The notes beneath the pieces are model-generated. The model was not told the DNA's origin and did not search any database. It was given only the letters and a program-made list of their open reading frames with translations. A stretch of 64,000 nucleotides of DNA, taken from contig CM039119.1 in assembly GCA_022036555.1 (NCBI GenBank), forward strand, positions 27,431,694 through 27,495,693. The letters run 5' to 3'. Position numbers and translations under genes: made by a program. The stretch comes from Microstegium vimineum. Lineage: Eukaryota > Streptophyta > Magnoliopsida > Poales > Poaceae. Shown one piece after another: positions 10,108 to 21,108 of this stretch (position 1 is the first letter of the stretch; the number at the start of each line of letters is the position of its first letter).

Positions 10108-11090
10108 GAGGGTCACACCCCCTCTCTACACATGGTGAAGAATCCTACAAGCTCTATCCCTTAGATTGTTCTAGTAGTTTAGTCTAGAGTGGGAGTTAGA
10201 GTTGAGTCGAGCTGCGCTCGGGATTTCGGGAGTTGTCTTCTGGAAAGTCTGGTATAGCTCTTGTATCTTTCCTTCTTTGCAAGACTTTATCTTATTCAAT
10301 ATATTATCCTTTCTCTCTACTTAGTATTTACTTTGAGCATTACTATACTAGATATAGTATTGTTATATGCTTTTGCTCTTTAATAGTCTTTACATTCATA
10401 GTTTGTGATCCTTGTGACCTTTCCTCTATGCGATCATTGCCTATCATAGGGTGCTTTGATTATAGATCATAGTCAGAGTAATAAGTTGTGTGTAAGCGTG
10501 GTGGTTATACATTATCTTATCCTTGGTTACCGCTTGCTGCACGGATTGTTTGTGGTAGCTAGCAAGAGGTGATAGCCTTGTCTAGTTGTTGTATTCCACC
10601 ACGTGTTTTTAGGCAAGTTCTTAAAAGGTAAGACCCCCATAAAACGAGGGCGCGGTCCGGTAGGAGTTTTGTCCTCCTGCTGATTTATCCCCTCACCTAG
10701 CATACTTGTATTGAGGAGGCAAACTATAGTGTTTAGAATAGTTAATTGGCTAAGTATATTGAAGTAGAGTGAATTGCTTAGGAGTCCCTTGTACTCTCTC
10801 GTTGTCCTCCCACCTAGCTATTCTATCTAGTCCGTTCTAAGTATCATTTACCTTGGCTTATTCATTCATCGACCCTTCCTATCATTTATATCGTTTACCC
10901 CCTATACTAGTTGATACTAAGTTGAGGTGCTCTCTAGGATCCCTCTCTAATTATCATTTCTAGCACAACTTTCCCTTGGGAAAAATAAATTATGATACCT
11001 TGGAATACTCCTAGGTGAAGTGCTACAACGATATAATCTGTGCGCTTGCGGATTTATCCAATAGTCATAAGAAATACCAACAAGCATTTC

Positions 11091-11108
11091 TAGCGCCGTT
11101 GCCGGGGA
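11091..11108 (+). other. tRNA-Asp primer-binding site, copy 1
   Basis: TAGCGCCGTTGCCGGGGA is one mismatch from the complement of the tRNA-Asp 3' end. It lies 8 bases after the LTR end at 11082, where reverse transcription of the minus strand would start. Confidence 0.85.
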
Positions 11109-11162
11109 TAGGGATTTACCTCTATTTTTGGTGCGACGCTAAGAAATGTCAACAAGCATTTC

Positions 11163-11180
11163 TGGCGCCGTTGCCGGGGA
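11163..11180 (+). other. tRNA-Asp primer-binding site, copy 2
   Basis: TGGCGCCGTTGCCGGGGA is a perfect complement of the tRNA-Asp 3' end. It is preceded by AAGAAATGTCAACAAGCATTTC, a second copy of the LTR end plus spacer. The two copies are 72 bases apart. The distal copy is the better match. Confidence 0.85.
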
Positions 11181-11300
11181 AAGCTTAGCCTAGAAATTTT
11201 AATTAGATTGAATCCAGAGATTCTCGTTAACTTAGCTATCAATTATTCTTAGGGCTTTACCCCTGTCTGTGTCTTCCTTTCTTGTGAAGCCAGACAGTGT

Positions 11301-13420
11301 ATGAGCGGTTTCCAACTGCCGAGAAACTACCTAAAAGATCTCGAGCAGCTGTTGAGGAGGACTAGACGTCGTCAAGTTCCACCTCAGAGGTTCATCTCGA
11401 CCCTGAATCCGTTCGAGGAAGGAGGCTATACACCACCACCCAAGGAAGCTATGGCCTAGAAGGCGATATCTGACTTCTCGGCTCTGTCAGCTACCCACGT
11501 AGCTCAGGGTCCCGAAGTCAATTCGGGGATGCCACCTTCAAGTTGAAGCCCGCCTTGATCCACATGGTCCAGGCCAATCCATTCTGCGGGAAGCCCCATG
11601 AGGATGTCAATGCTCATCTCCAGCACTTCATGGAGTTATGTGGCACATTTACTATCAAGGGAGTGGCATCTGACGCCATTCGCCTTCGTATTTTCCCATT
11701 CTCGCTATTGAGAAAGGCGAAGCAATGGTTCTATGCCCACAAAGAAGAAGCCACTACATGGGAGAGGTGTGCTAATGCATTCCTCAAGAAGTTCTTCCCG
11801 ACGGGCAAAACCAATGCTCTTCGTGGAAAGATCTCAAGCTTCCAACAACAATCAGACGAGACGATTCCCGAAGCATGGGAGCGTCTCTAGGAGTACATTC
11901 GTGCCTGTCCTCATCATGGGATAGACGACTGGCTTCTGATTCAAGGATTCTACCACGGGATCACTAGCATGGCCCGTAGTCACCTTGATGCTGCCGCTGG
12001 AGGGGCATTTCTCCAACACACAGTGAGAAATGCCAAAGACCTCATCGAGAAGATGGTAATCAACTAAGGATGGGGTGAGGAACATCTCCAGCCAAAGAGG
12101 AGAGGTATGCACACCGTTAATGAGGTGGACATGCTCTCTGCCAAGATGGACCTCCTGATGAAGAAGATAGAAGAAAGTTCCAAGAAGGATCGAGAGGCCA
12201 TCTACCCCATCGCCTCCGCACAAGCCATTGAAGCTGATCCATGGTGCGAGGTATGTGGAGGAAATGATCACTCGGGCAACAACTGCCCCGAGACTTCGAA
12301 GGAGGACGTGAACTTCAACAACAACAACAACGGGTATCAACCCCAACAACAAGGAGGATGGAACTCGCGCCCCTTCTACCAAGGTAATGGAGGTAATAGC
12401 AATTACAATAATTACAATTCTTACAATAACCAACCTTCATTGAAAGATCTTGTTCTTGGTCAATCTAAGATTAATGATGGTATAAATAAAAAGATGATTG
12501 CCAATGATAAAGTTCTTGAAACTCTTGGTGAAAAGATGGATAGCTTTGCAACTGCCATGAAAAATCAATTGAGTTTTAATAAAATGTTAGAAACCCAGTT
12601 AGCTCAATTAGCAGCAGTTATGTCATCTATAGAACAAGGTAAAATTCTTAGGAAACCAGAAGATTCAATTGAGCATGTTAACATGGTAACAACAAAGTTC
12701 AGTAAACCTCCACTTCGTTCCAATTGGGGCTATCTTCTCGATCCTCCCTTCATCATGAAGAAGGAAGATCCAGGCAACCCGACCATCAAGTGCTCAATCA
12801 GACAACAAACCTTCGACACCGCCTTCTACGATCTCGGATCGGGCGTCAACATCATGTCTAAGGTAACTTATGATAACTTGTTAGGAGGACCTTTGGTCCC
12901 TACATGTGTTCGCTTGCAGATAGCAGATCAAACAATAAGGTTTCCCGAGGGACTCGAAAGGGATATCTTGGTGAACATCCAAAATGAATATATTCCCACT
13001 GACTTCATCATCTTGAACATGGGAGCCAACGTGGAAGTCCCCGTCATCTTGGGAAGGCCCTTCCTCGACACCACCAATGCGATCATCTACGTAGGATCAG
13101 GCCAGATCAACTTCTAGTTCCCGAGCCACAAGGTAAAATGTGCTTTCAATGGTTGTAAACTTAACAAACAGGCTAAAGCACAACCACCAAGAAGAAGAGT
13201 TTGAGCACCGTGCCAAAAGAAACAGTACCCAAAGGCCAAGATCAATGAACTCAAGGAGGATGAACCCGCCAATCCAAGACAGGTTTGGAAAGCAAAGGAG
13301 GTGCACACACCACGGTCTCCATCTCCGGAGCCATCAAGTGCACCTGAGGAATGAACAAGAAGGAGAGTCCTACTCTAAGGACTTAAAATCAAGGAGCCTT
13401 CGCCGAAAGGTAAGTTGGTA
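11301..13420 (+). pseudogene. Athila gag-protease
   Basis: The frame starts MSGFQLPRNYLKDLEQ at 11301. A capsid region follows (MVQANPFCGKPHEDVNAHLQ, KAKQWFYAHKEE), then a zinc knuckle CEVCGGNDHSGNNC near 12245-12286, an Asn/Gln-rich linker, and a protease with FYDLGSGVNIMS and VILGRPFLDTT. The active site reads D-L-G-S rather than the usual D-S/T-G, as is common in Athila. The longest open part is 12107-13117. Stops near 11458, 11888, 12065 and 13116 and a frame change near 11530 break it. A basic/acidic tail continues past the 13116 stop to about 13360. No polymerase follows. Confidence 0.8.
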
Positions 13421-14223
13421 GTTATCTTCTATTTTCCTTCTTACATTTAGTTCAATTCTTTAATTTCTTTCATGCTTAAAATTTAGAACCATGAAGTTTA
13501 GATTAATAAAACCTGAGAATTAGTTTAGCACTAAAAATTGACAAAAGGTAGGGCCATAGAGTGGTCGGCCGACCACCCTATGCACCTATCTTGGCTTAAT
13601 TAAAAATAGGAAGACAATGTGATCTTTATAAAAGAAAAAGAAAAAAATGGAGGACTACGGGGGTCGGCCGACCACCCTAGGTACCTCATGCTCATCCCTC
13701 TCTTCTCCACCATCCTTTGTCCAAGAATCTCATGATTTGAGTAGTGAGACTTTCAAAAATCAGATTTATCCTTAGGGGACATCTCTTTTGTCTTGGCATG
13801 CTTTAAAGTACATCAATCACTTTTGGTTAAAGCATGACACATCCTTATCTCCCACTACTCCTTGTCCAAAGTGGGGAATCATGACACCTCTTTGAAAAAG
13901 AAAACACATCAATAACTTTTGATCAAAGCATAACATACCTTTGTCCCCCACTACTCTTTGTTTAAAAAGGAGAATCTTGAGCACTTTAGCTCAGCTTTTG
14001 ATCACATCACATAGAATCTTTCACCTTTCACCAAGCACTAGAAAAAACATGAGTGGAATCCCCACTTTAGGGGGTCGGCTGACCACCTTTGGTCACCTCT
14101 TTCTCTCTCTTTTGCTTTGTGTAAGGCATCTCCCAACACTTGTGATCATGACACCCAAGGGCACACCCAAGGGGTGGTCAGCCGACCACCCCATGGTGCC
14201 CCCTTGGTGCCATTCCTATCCCC
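13421..14223. other. Non-coding stretch with palindromes
   Basis: There is no convincing coding frame here. It carries four copies of the GGTCGGCCGACC palindrome or near versions (13561-13576, 13662-13673, 14073-14084, 14171-14192). It also carries two similar stretches near 13796-13990, each reading like AAAGCATGACA...CCCACTACTC...TTGTCCAAA. In an autonomous Athila element this position would follow the polymerase. Confidence 0.5.
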
Positions 14224-14230
14224 TATAAAA
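14224..14230 (+). promoter_or_regulatory. Internal TATA box
   Basis: TATAAAA follows CATTCCTATCCCC and lies 268 bases before the ATG at 14492. The intervening leader is CT-rich and ATG-poor. It would be a promoter for the downstream ORF1-like frame, separate from the LTR promoter. Confidence 0.45.
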
Positions 14231-14491
14231 CCCCATGCAAGGAGAGCTCAATCCCTCACACCTCAACCAAAATCCAGTTCTAGTTCAAGCCTCTCCTTGC
14301 CTTGCTCTCTCCTCTCTTCATTCAAGAGAAGTTCTTAGCTTTCAAGAGAAGTAGTGTTACTCTCACTAGTCCAAAAAAAGACCTCTTGCCTTCATCAAGC
14401 TTCTCTTAACTCAAGTCTATCCCCGCAAGACAAACTAGGAAACTCTCTCCACACACAACCTTGTCGTAGTCTTGCCTCTTCCTCTCTAAAG

Positions 14492-15011
14492 ATGAAGAAC
14501 CCATTGACATCCGCATTCAAGAAAATGAAGCAAGCTCTAGGTGGGAGCTCATATCGTCACTCCCACCAATCCGAAGATACTTCCCAAGGAAGAATAAGGG
14601 GAGGTTCTACCTAATACACTTGGGAGAACCTCCAAACCGAAGAACACCCTCAGGAGGAAGAAGTGTCGACTGAGGTACCTCATATCGGGGCATTCATGGT
14701 CCCTCCAATGAGGACCTATAACCAACAAAGTGGTCTCGGGTTTGACCAACTAGAGTACCAAAGGTATCTCTCTCTTCGGGATCGATCTTTCGAGAACACA
14801 AGGATATTGGATCTGAGTCTTCTCTCCAACGCAGGTATGACCACCGAGTTTGACACTATCTTCTCTAATATTGGTTGGTCTGGCTTTTGGCAAGTAGAAG
14901 AGCTTGGAATTGAGTTGCTTACCATAGAATTCTTGTGCTCTCTCCAAGTCTCTAATGTTGGAATTTCTTTTCACATGTTTAATCAAAGCTATAGTTTAAC
15001 CTGGAGACATC
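14492..15011 (+). pseudogene. ATHILA ORF1-like protein, truncated
   Basis: From ATG 14492 one frame reads MKNPLTSAFKKMKQALGG..., then one TAA near 14612, and resumes to GMTTEFDTIFSNIGWSGFWQ, LLTIEFLCSLQ and SYSLTWRHL. The TEFD...IFSxIGW and LTxEFLCSLQ blocks match, from memory, the N-terminal part of the ATHILA ORF-1 family (a plant retroelement protein of unknown function). The frame is cut at 15012 by a Tekay-like LTR, so the larger C-terminal part is missing. Confidence 0.6.
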
Positions 15012-17200
15012 TGTAGCACCTGTTTCTTCAAAGAATACTGAATACTATGTATATGTGTGCCCAGGATGTCCACACAGCACATATATACAAATATGGAGAT
15101 TATCAAAGACAATGCTTTATTATATATCGAAACATAGTTACAACAAGACTTACATCTATAACAAAGCATCGCGGAAGCTATTCTATATCTCCTATCTTCG
15201 GGTCTCCATACTCCACAGGGACAGTTGACTGGGGTACACTCGTCTAGTACTCCTTTGGTAACACATCACTTGCACCACCATCTGGTGCCCATCCAGGATT
15301 TTTATATAAAGGTGATGACAACAAGCGTCAGCTCACCATGCTCAGCAAGTATAACTATGGGGTTTATGAGGCTCAAAAAGGATAGACATGGGTTTAACTG
15401 CATTAGCTTTTAGTAAGTCATAGTTTTAACATTTGAGTAGCATCAAGTTCATCATAAGCCTAGATAACCACATGATCAAGTGAACAAGATATAATGCTTA
15501 TATGAACAAATAAAAATAACTTATAATTAATAACAACTGATGAACTATGACATAAGGACATCACATGGTAAGGATCTAGGCCGCTCATAACCGTGAGCAC
15601 GGCTATCATGACAGTTTTACACTCTGCAGAGGTTGTACATCTTTACCCCCAAACCGTGATTCCCATTTGCCGGGGTTTGCAAAGCCCACAATACCTCTAC
15701 CTAGGAGGCGTGGCAGGGTTTTACTACATAACCTTTCGCTAGATACCCTAACAAGTTAGTGGCCGCGAGGTTTCAATGGCAAGTATGCATGGGTAAACTC
15801 CTTCGAGTCGCGTCACATGTGGTCGCAGCACTATGTTCGCCTACAAGGTAGGAGAATCGCCATACATCCCTCGGCACCCCCCTCTTGCGCCAACAAATGG
15901 TAACCACTAACAAGCTAGAGACATACTAGGTAATTAGTTAAAGTTAGAGCCATATAACACTCGGGGTAGCACAGTTTTCCTGGGTGGCCACTTACAGAAA
16001 TACCCCTGCGTGAGAACACATGTGTGAGTTCCTGATGTTCCACCTATAGTCCACGTTGCTAAAAAGTCATATTTTATCATCATTGCATATATCATTAATT
16101 AAGATCCACGATCATGGTTATTCTTTAGAAGCACTAGCTCAAGCTACCCATATACAACCCACAAAGGTGACAAGGTACAGGATATCAAATATCTAGGGAA
16201 TCCTTAGGGGTATCAAGGTAGACACATGCATATGAATTAAGTGACATTAAGGTGTATAGGTAACAAGGAAGATCCCATGCTATACTTGCCTTCCAAAAGC
16301 TTGATCCAACTCTCCAACTTTTCCTTTTGAAACATCCTTGCAAAGCACCACTTCTAACGGTAACAACAACCAGCACAAGCACCACACATAGACAAACAAA
16401 CAAAAGAGACAACTAAGCAATACACCACATGAAAGAAAACAACCTACTAAAAGAGAGGTAACCGCTACGGTCACAAGATCACAAGAAACGCTAAGAATAG
16501 AGCTATGGTGGAAAAGAAACGACTACCAGGAGTTCTACATTATGTATTAAATAAACAATTACATGCTTGATTTATTTTAATTAAGCAAAACTATGTGAAG
16601 CATATTATTTCAGATTATATAAAAGCATATTTAAATTCTAAAAGACAAGTTAAACTATTCATATTTTATTCATGAGAATTATCACATAATTTATTAAGCA
16701 AATTAAGTTTTATCATTGCAAAAACAAAATAGACATGTGAGAACATCTAAGTATATGGTGCATGTTTAAACTAAGCATCTTATATTCTAAAAGCATATTA
16801 AGGTTAGCAATTAATCATATTAACATTTATGCATAAAGTTCGAAACTATAAACCTATATTAACTTTAATTATAAAACTAGATGCTAACATATTTAATCAA
16901 TTTAATATTTAACTATATATGGAGAGACATATTACATGCATTACCACTATTTTATAGAACATATCAATATGAATCAAACACAATTTAAACGGTGCAAAAC
17001 AGAATTAAACTTAAATTGCTTTTAATTAATTCAAAAGCTATTAAATAAACATTAACTAAATTAATATATAAATTAACAAAACATTATAATTAAGAAACAT
17101 ATAAAACATTAACACTACTATGTAGAGCATGACAACATGATTCTAACACAACACAAACAAGGCGAAACAGAGATAAAACAAAGAAAGAGCGGAGATAAAA
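15012..17200 (-). mobile_element. Tekay-like LTR, reversed, partial
   Basis: It begins TGTAGCACC on the plus strand. The reverse complement of 15590-15720 (GGCAAATGGGAATCACG, GTCATGATAGCCGTGCTCA) matches the solo LTR at about 57900-58100, which fixes its strand. No right-hand LTR end is found before the copia sequence, so this copy is truncated near 17200. 16550-17190 is very AT-rich and holds two diverged copies of a ~60-bp phrase (16960 and 17120). ACATC at 15007-15011 would be the target duplication. Confidence 0.65.
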
Positions 17201-18118
17201 CTAACCGATGGCAAACTCGTTAGGGACACGACATGCAGATCTGCATACCGTGAGAGAGGAAGAAGGCACGAGAGGTGTGGTTATCGAACTCATGCCCATT
17301 GTCACACTGAACTCAGTAGACACCCAAGCAAAAATGTGAAGGAGCGTGGAGAATGCATCAGACTTGACACGCAAAGGAAAAGTCCAAGAATAATGCGAGA
17401 AATCATCAACCACGATAAGATAGTACTTATAGCCAGAAATGCTCACGATAGGAGACGTCCATAGGTAGCAATGTACAAGATAAAAAATCTAGGTCGCATG
17501 TGAAGTAGAGGTAGGAAAAGGAAGACGAACATGACGACCCAATTGGCACGCATGACACAGGTGCTCATCGTGAGATCGAGTACATGGTATGTCAGATCTA
17601 CTGCTAAGCTGTGTCAAAGTAGCACGACCAGGGTGCCCAAGACGCCGGTGACATGTAGTGGAGGAAGTAGTGGCGGCGAAAGCTGCTGACAAAGTGGAGG
17701 ACGAAGCGGAAGAAGTGGATGCAGGGAACCAAAGGGTGTAAAGGGGCCCCACACTCTCACATCAGAGAAGAGGACGCCGGGAAGCCAGATCCTTCACAGT
17801 AAGACCAGAGGATTCAAATTCAACAGAACAAGAATTGTCAGCTGTAAAATGACGAATGGAAAGAAGGTTGTGAACCATAGAGTGAGCAACCAGGACATCA
17901 GGAAGCCGAAAGGGACCATGAGTGCGAGCGACACCCACGGAAGTGATAGGAAGACACAAACCATTTGCGACCATGATGGACGAATGGTGAGAGGAAGGAG
18001 GGTGGACAGAGGAGAGTATACTGGTGTTGAAAGTGATGTGGTAGGTGGCTCCCGAGTCAGCGATCCAGTCCTGGCCGACCGGAGGAGTGAGGGTCATTGT
18101 GCCGAAGGAGCGGGCCAA
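17201..18118 (-). pseudogene. Copia protease and integrase N-part
   Basis: The protease has DWIADSGATYHIT with the DSGA active site (about 18075). The pre-integrase zinc region shows CHRRLGHPG...CHACQLGRH (about 17660-17540). The integrase core starts GYKYYLIVVDDFSHYSWTFPLR (about 17437). Stops separate the three blocks, and a frame change follows EFSVTMG. The core ends shortly after the second catalytic aspartate region. The order protease then integrase is copia-type; RT is absent. Confidence 0.8.
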
Positions 18119-19326
18119 GGCCGTCGGGTCCCAACCGATAGGCCCGGGCGTGACCCCAGGAGGTGGAGTCCACGGAGACGAGGTCGGGGCGAACGGGACC
18201 CTAGTGAGAATGGCCGCCGGTGGACGAGGCTCGGCCCTAGTAGCCTAGAAGAACCACATGGAGATGCGCCCGGTCCAAGGGTTGGTGAAGGTGGGCCAGG
18301 GAGCACCACGTGGAAGCATCGAAGTAGCCCCATGGCCCGGACCCACACCATGCCCCCCTCCGCGTCGACGGCGGCCACCACGGCCCCCCACCCCCGCTTG
18401 ACCCGGGAGGAGGACCCAACAAGGACGACACAGGTGGAGCGAAAGGACGGGGTGGAGGAGTGGCGGTGATGGCAGTCGAGGAAGACGAGGACCCAGGCTG
18501 GATGCCCTGAGTGATCTCCTCCATGCAAAGGTCATCACGGACCTACAGGAAGGAGGCGATGGCAGTCGAGGAAGACGAAGACCCAGGCTGGATGCCCTGA
18601 GTGATCTCCTCCATGCAAAGGTCATCACGGACCTACAGGAAGGAGGGGAAGGGTCGCTGTCGGGTGATCCAGGTGCGGAGGAGGCTGTAGCGCTCGCTGA
18701 GGCCATGAAGGACGTTGAGGACCAAGATCCGGTCCTCCACGGCCAAGCCAAGGTCTCCGAGTGAGTCCGCTATGGTCTTCATCTTCCGGTAGTACTCGCC
18801 GATGGAGAGGTCACCCTAGACGAAGGTGCGGAAGCTCGCGTCAAGCCGTAGGGCCCGGGCTTCGGCATTGCCTAGGAACTGGCCCTCAAGCGCCAGCCAG
18901 GCCCGGCGAGCCGTGCTCTCAGGGCCACCCCACCCCCGGAAGTAGCAGCAGTAGGACCGGCGGCGGCTGATCCCGCGCCCGCTGGGGGCATCCCGAGCCC
19001 CTCAACCGCAACAGCCACTGCGGCGGCATCTCCTCCGCACGCGAGGCCCCCCGCCCCACCCGCGACAGCAGCAGCCAGGGCCGCGGTAGCGGCGCCCGCC
19101 CTGCCCGCGTCGAGGAGGTCAGGCGCGCCCGCGAGGGACCCCTCTGTGTCGTCGGCGGCAACGTCGGGTCCGCCTCCGCCTGCGGCGAGCAGGATGGCTG
19201 TGGCGGCGTGAGATTCTGGATGGCCGGCGACCTGGGCCCATGTATTGGGGAGGGGTGGGAAGACGTGAAAGTAGGAGGGGAGAGGGGAGGAGGAGGGCCG
19301 CCAGAGGAAGGAGTGACGTCGGCCAT
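18119..19326 (-). pseudogene. Copia gag
   Basis: The start MADVTPSSGGPPPPL lies about 77 bases inside the primer-binding site. The middle has the copia gag block GDLSIGEYYRKMKTIADSLGD...VLNVLHGL in broken frames (18830-18690). It is followed by SFLQVRDDLCMEEITQGIQ, duplicated. The Pro-, Ser- and Gly-rich remainder is GC-rich, so several overlapping frames stay open by composition. The protein packages element RNA. Stops and frame changes make it non-functional. Confidence 0.65.
18466..18645 (-). repeat. 90-bp tandem duplication in gag
   Basis: Two adjacent 90-bp copies (18466-18555 and 18556-18645) differ at only about two positions. In the gag frame this repeats a 30-residue block containing SFLQVRDDLCMEEITQGIQ, so the frame is kept. 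The near identity suggests a recent duplication. Confidence 0.85.
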
Positions 19327-19402
19327 GGTGGTCGCGGCGGTGGCCGACGACAGCCCTGGTGGCTGGCGGCTGGAGGAAGAGGGAGGGAGAAGAGAACCCT
19401 AA

Positions 19403-19418
19403 CCCTAGCTTGATACCA
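19403..19418 (-). other. Initiator tRNA-Met primer-binding site
   Basis: The minus strand reads TGGTATCAAGCTAGGG. TGGTATCAGAGC is the usual copia complement of initiator tRNA-Met, so the first eight bases match. It directly abuts the LTR end. Confidence 0.75.
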
Positions 19419-19516
19419 TGATGAATACATTGGATTGATTGGGCTAACCCTAGAAGGGTAGCTATATAGTAGAGTCATACATGGGCCTCATGGGCCTGGA
19501 TACACATACTCCAACA
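19419..19516 (-). mobile_element. Short copia 5' LTR (98 bp)
   Basis: On the minus strand it runs from TGTTGGAGTATGTGTATCC to ATGTATTCATCA. It contains CTATATAG as a possible TATA element and has TG...CA ends. Unusually short, but within the range of small-LTR copia families. Confidence 0.65.
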
Positions 19517-20605
19517 AGCTAGAACAACCCGTTGAACAATATGACACCATCATCCATGAACCAAGATCGGGTAGCCATACTGTTCTTGAAGTCGATAATA
19601 AAGCACAGCTCTGGTACTTCATGAAACATTAGACTAATGTGTGTGTATATACTATATAGTCAGCAAGTTAGTACAGTGGAGAAACAAGGATGCTTTAGTA
19701 AGGTTGAATTGTTGGGCAATTTCACCAGTAAAGTGACTCCACAGCGGGGCTGGAGCAATTGCCAATGACCGTGACGATGAGAACACATTGAAGATCCTCC
19801 TTGTCCATGATGTTGCACGACATCAGAGCCAAGCGAATTGTTGCCACACAAGGCCATAGGAGAGAGTGCACCAAACCCAAAACCCGACCCTAAACATGCA
19901 GGAAGGTTTACAGGAGGGGCACCCTGACCTATAGAGACTTAGAGTCGCAAGCATAATGAGCCATTGTCAAAGCCGCAATCACGTCGATCGGAGAAAAAGC
20001 ACTACAGGGAGATGACTAGTTTGCATGGACGCTCTAGCCACATGGGAGTCGACAAATGGAAGTCAAATGAGAGCTGGAGAACAAGGGAATAAAGGCGCAA
20101 GGCCGACCTTAGAGAGTACCACATTACAGTACCTGTTGCCCAAACATAAACTAGATCAGGAATTGGGGAAGGCCCAGAGGGCAGCTTGGCCCCTATGGCC
20201 GCTTGGATTGGGGGTGGGAGCTGAGGTGTCCATTCCTCTACACCTTTTTGGCCACTTGTACTAACTTGAAATAATATGTTACTTTTAAAATACTACATAA
20301 AATATTTATAGAGTTTTGTAAAATTACTCTTAACAAAGTTGATCTTGAGCAACTAGAACTTTTGTTTGAAGATGTGAGCACAATAAGAAAGGAGGGGTAG
20401 TAGTTGACATTTGATCAAAAGAACAGGGCTACAGCTTCTTCCCTGATATTCAGCAAAGTAGAGGTAAATAAGAGCAAAAACTGCCATTTTTCCCCCTTTG
20501 TTGCCCAAGGTGCTAAGTGCCACTCGGCAAACATTGCTATTTGGTTGCAGTATGTTAGTCCATGCATTCTTTGTATCTCTTAGTCAAACTGCAAATAAAT
20601 CTCAC
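19517..20605. other. Unassigned sequence
   Basis: I see no convincing gene or repeat in 19517-20270; open frames at 19660-19857 (minus) and 20025-20264 (plus) carry no motif. 20270-20605 is AT-rich and follows a SULTR4 exon donor on the minus strand, so it reads as intron. Confidence 0.4.
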
Positions 20606-20712
20606 CACTGAAATGGCTGGTGGATGAAAAATTTTCACAAAAATTGTTCCAAGCACAACAGCTGTAAGAGAACCAGAAGCTCTTAAGAAACGCAATCTTT
20701 ATTGGATTTTCC
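20606..20712 (-). pseudogene. SULTR4-like exon c with frameshift
   Basis: The acceptor is CCTTGCAG and the donor is GTGAGA at 20605-20600. Before AATAAAG the frame entering from exon b reads GKSN. After it, the conserved RLRFLRASG...FVKIFHPPAIS lies in another frame. This is a single-base deletion relative to the family, in an A-run. Confidence 0.7.
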
Positions 20713-20797
20713 CTGCAAGGTTTTATGGTCACAAACAAGGAAAATGATCAAGCTAACTGAAAATATATTTAACAAATAAAGAAAAATAGAAACTTAC

Positions 20798-20866
20798 TCT
20801 ATTTTTCATAAGTAGAAGAATCACAAGGAAAGTCGATCCCATCACAAATGGAGGCCAGAAGAACTG
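20798..20866 (-). pseudogene. SULTR4-like exon b
   Basis: The exon codes for QFFWPPFVMGSTFLVILLLMKNR, ending at a textbook GTAAGT donor (20797-20792). The start is either CAG at 20866 (needs an AAG acceptor) or TTC at 20863 (after GCAG). The WPPFVMGS block is strongly conserved in SULTR4 proteins. Confidence 0.75.
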
Positions 20867-21108
20867 CTTTGTGAAGTTAATGAAAGTGTGTAAACTAAAT
20901 ATCAGAACTAATATACTAATTTGAAGGACAGTGGACTGTAAAACATAAGTGCAGTTCACTACAGTTAAAATGAAACATGAGAAATTTATGTTTAAGCACA
21001 ACAAAATTTGAAGTTTACTTTCATTAAGTAATGACACATGTGCCAAAAATAATCCTTGTGTCATACCTGCCAGCTTGGCAAACACACTCTCCTGTCCTTA
21101 GTATTTTG

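Larger units (their letters stand above)
9384..11082 (+). mobile_element. Athila 5' LTR (1699 bp, type A)
   Basis: It runs from TGTTGGCAC to AATACCAACA. It is collinear with the LTRs at 37691-39392 and 42675-46391 (reversed), which have almost the same net length (about 1700 bp). It carries palindromes centred on GGTCGGCCGACC (9566-9577 and 9914-9935) and a promoter module at 10062-10107. Confidence 0.85.
9384..15011 (+). mobile_element. Athila-type element lacking polymerase
   Basis: The order is 5' LTR (9384-11082), two primer-binding sites (11091-11180), gag plus protease (11301 to about 13420), a palindrome-bearing non-coding stretch, an internal TATA box (14224) and an ATHILA ORF1-like frame (14492-15011). 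No RT, RNase H or integrase motif lies between the protease and the ORF1-like frame. A Tekay-like LTR cuts the element at 15012, so its 3' LTR is not seen. It would need polymerase from another element to move. Confidence 0.75.
17201..19516 (-). mobile_element. Truncated Ty1/copia element
   Basis: Reading right to left there is a 98-bp LTR (19516-19419), an initiator-Met primer-binding site (19418-19403), gag, protease, pre-integrase and the first part of integrase. It stops within the integrase core near 17205, where Tekay LTR sequence begins, so RT, RNase H and the 3' LTR are gone. Confidence 0.8.

Noticed and set aside
11091..11180. tRNA-like sequences
   Set aside because: They are 18-base complements of the tRNA-Asp 3' end at LTR edges; no cloverleaf is present.
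17849..18469. A 206-codon plus-strand frame
   Set aside because: It is antisense to copia gag/protease, Arg/Gly-rich, and has no motif.
18245..18751. A Ser/Pro/Arg-rich 168-codon minus-strand protein
   Set aside because: It is a shifted frame of the copia gag; the 30-residue repeat in it is the 90-bp DNA duplication.
19119..19478. A frame crossing the copia LTR into gag as an LTR-encoded protein
   Set aside because: It crosses the primer-binding site in a different frame from gag and is low-complexity.
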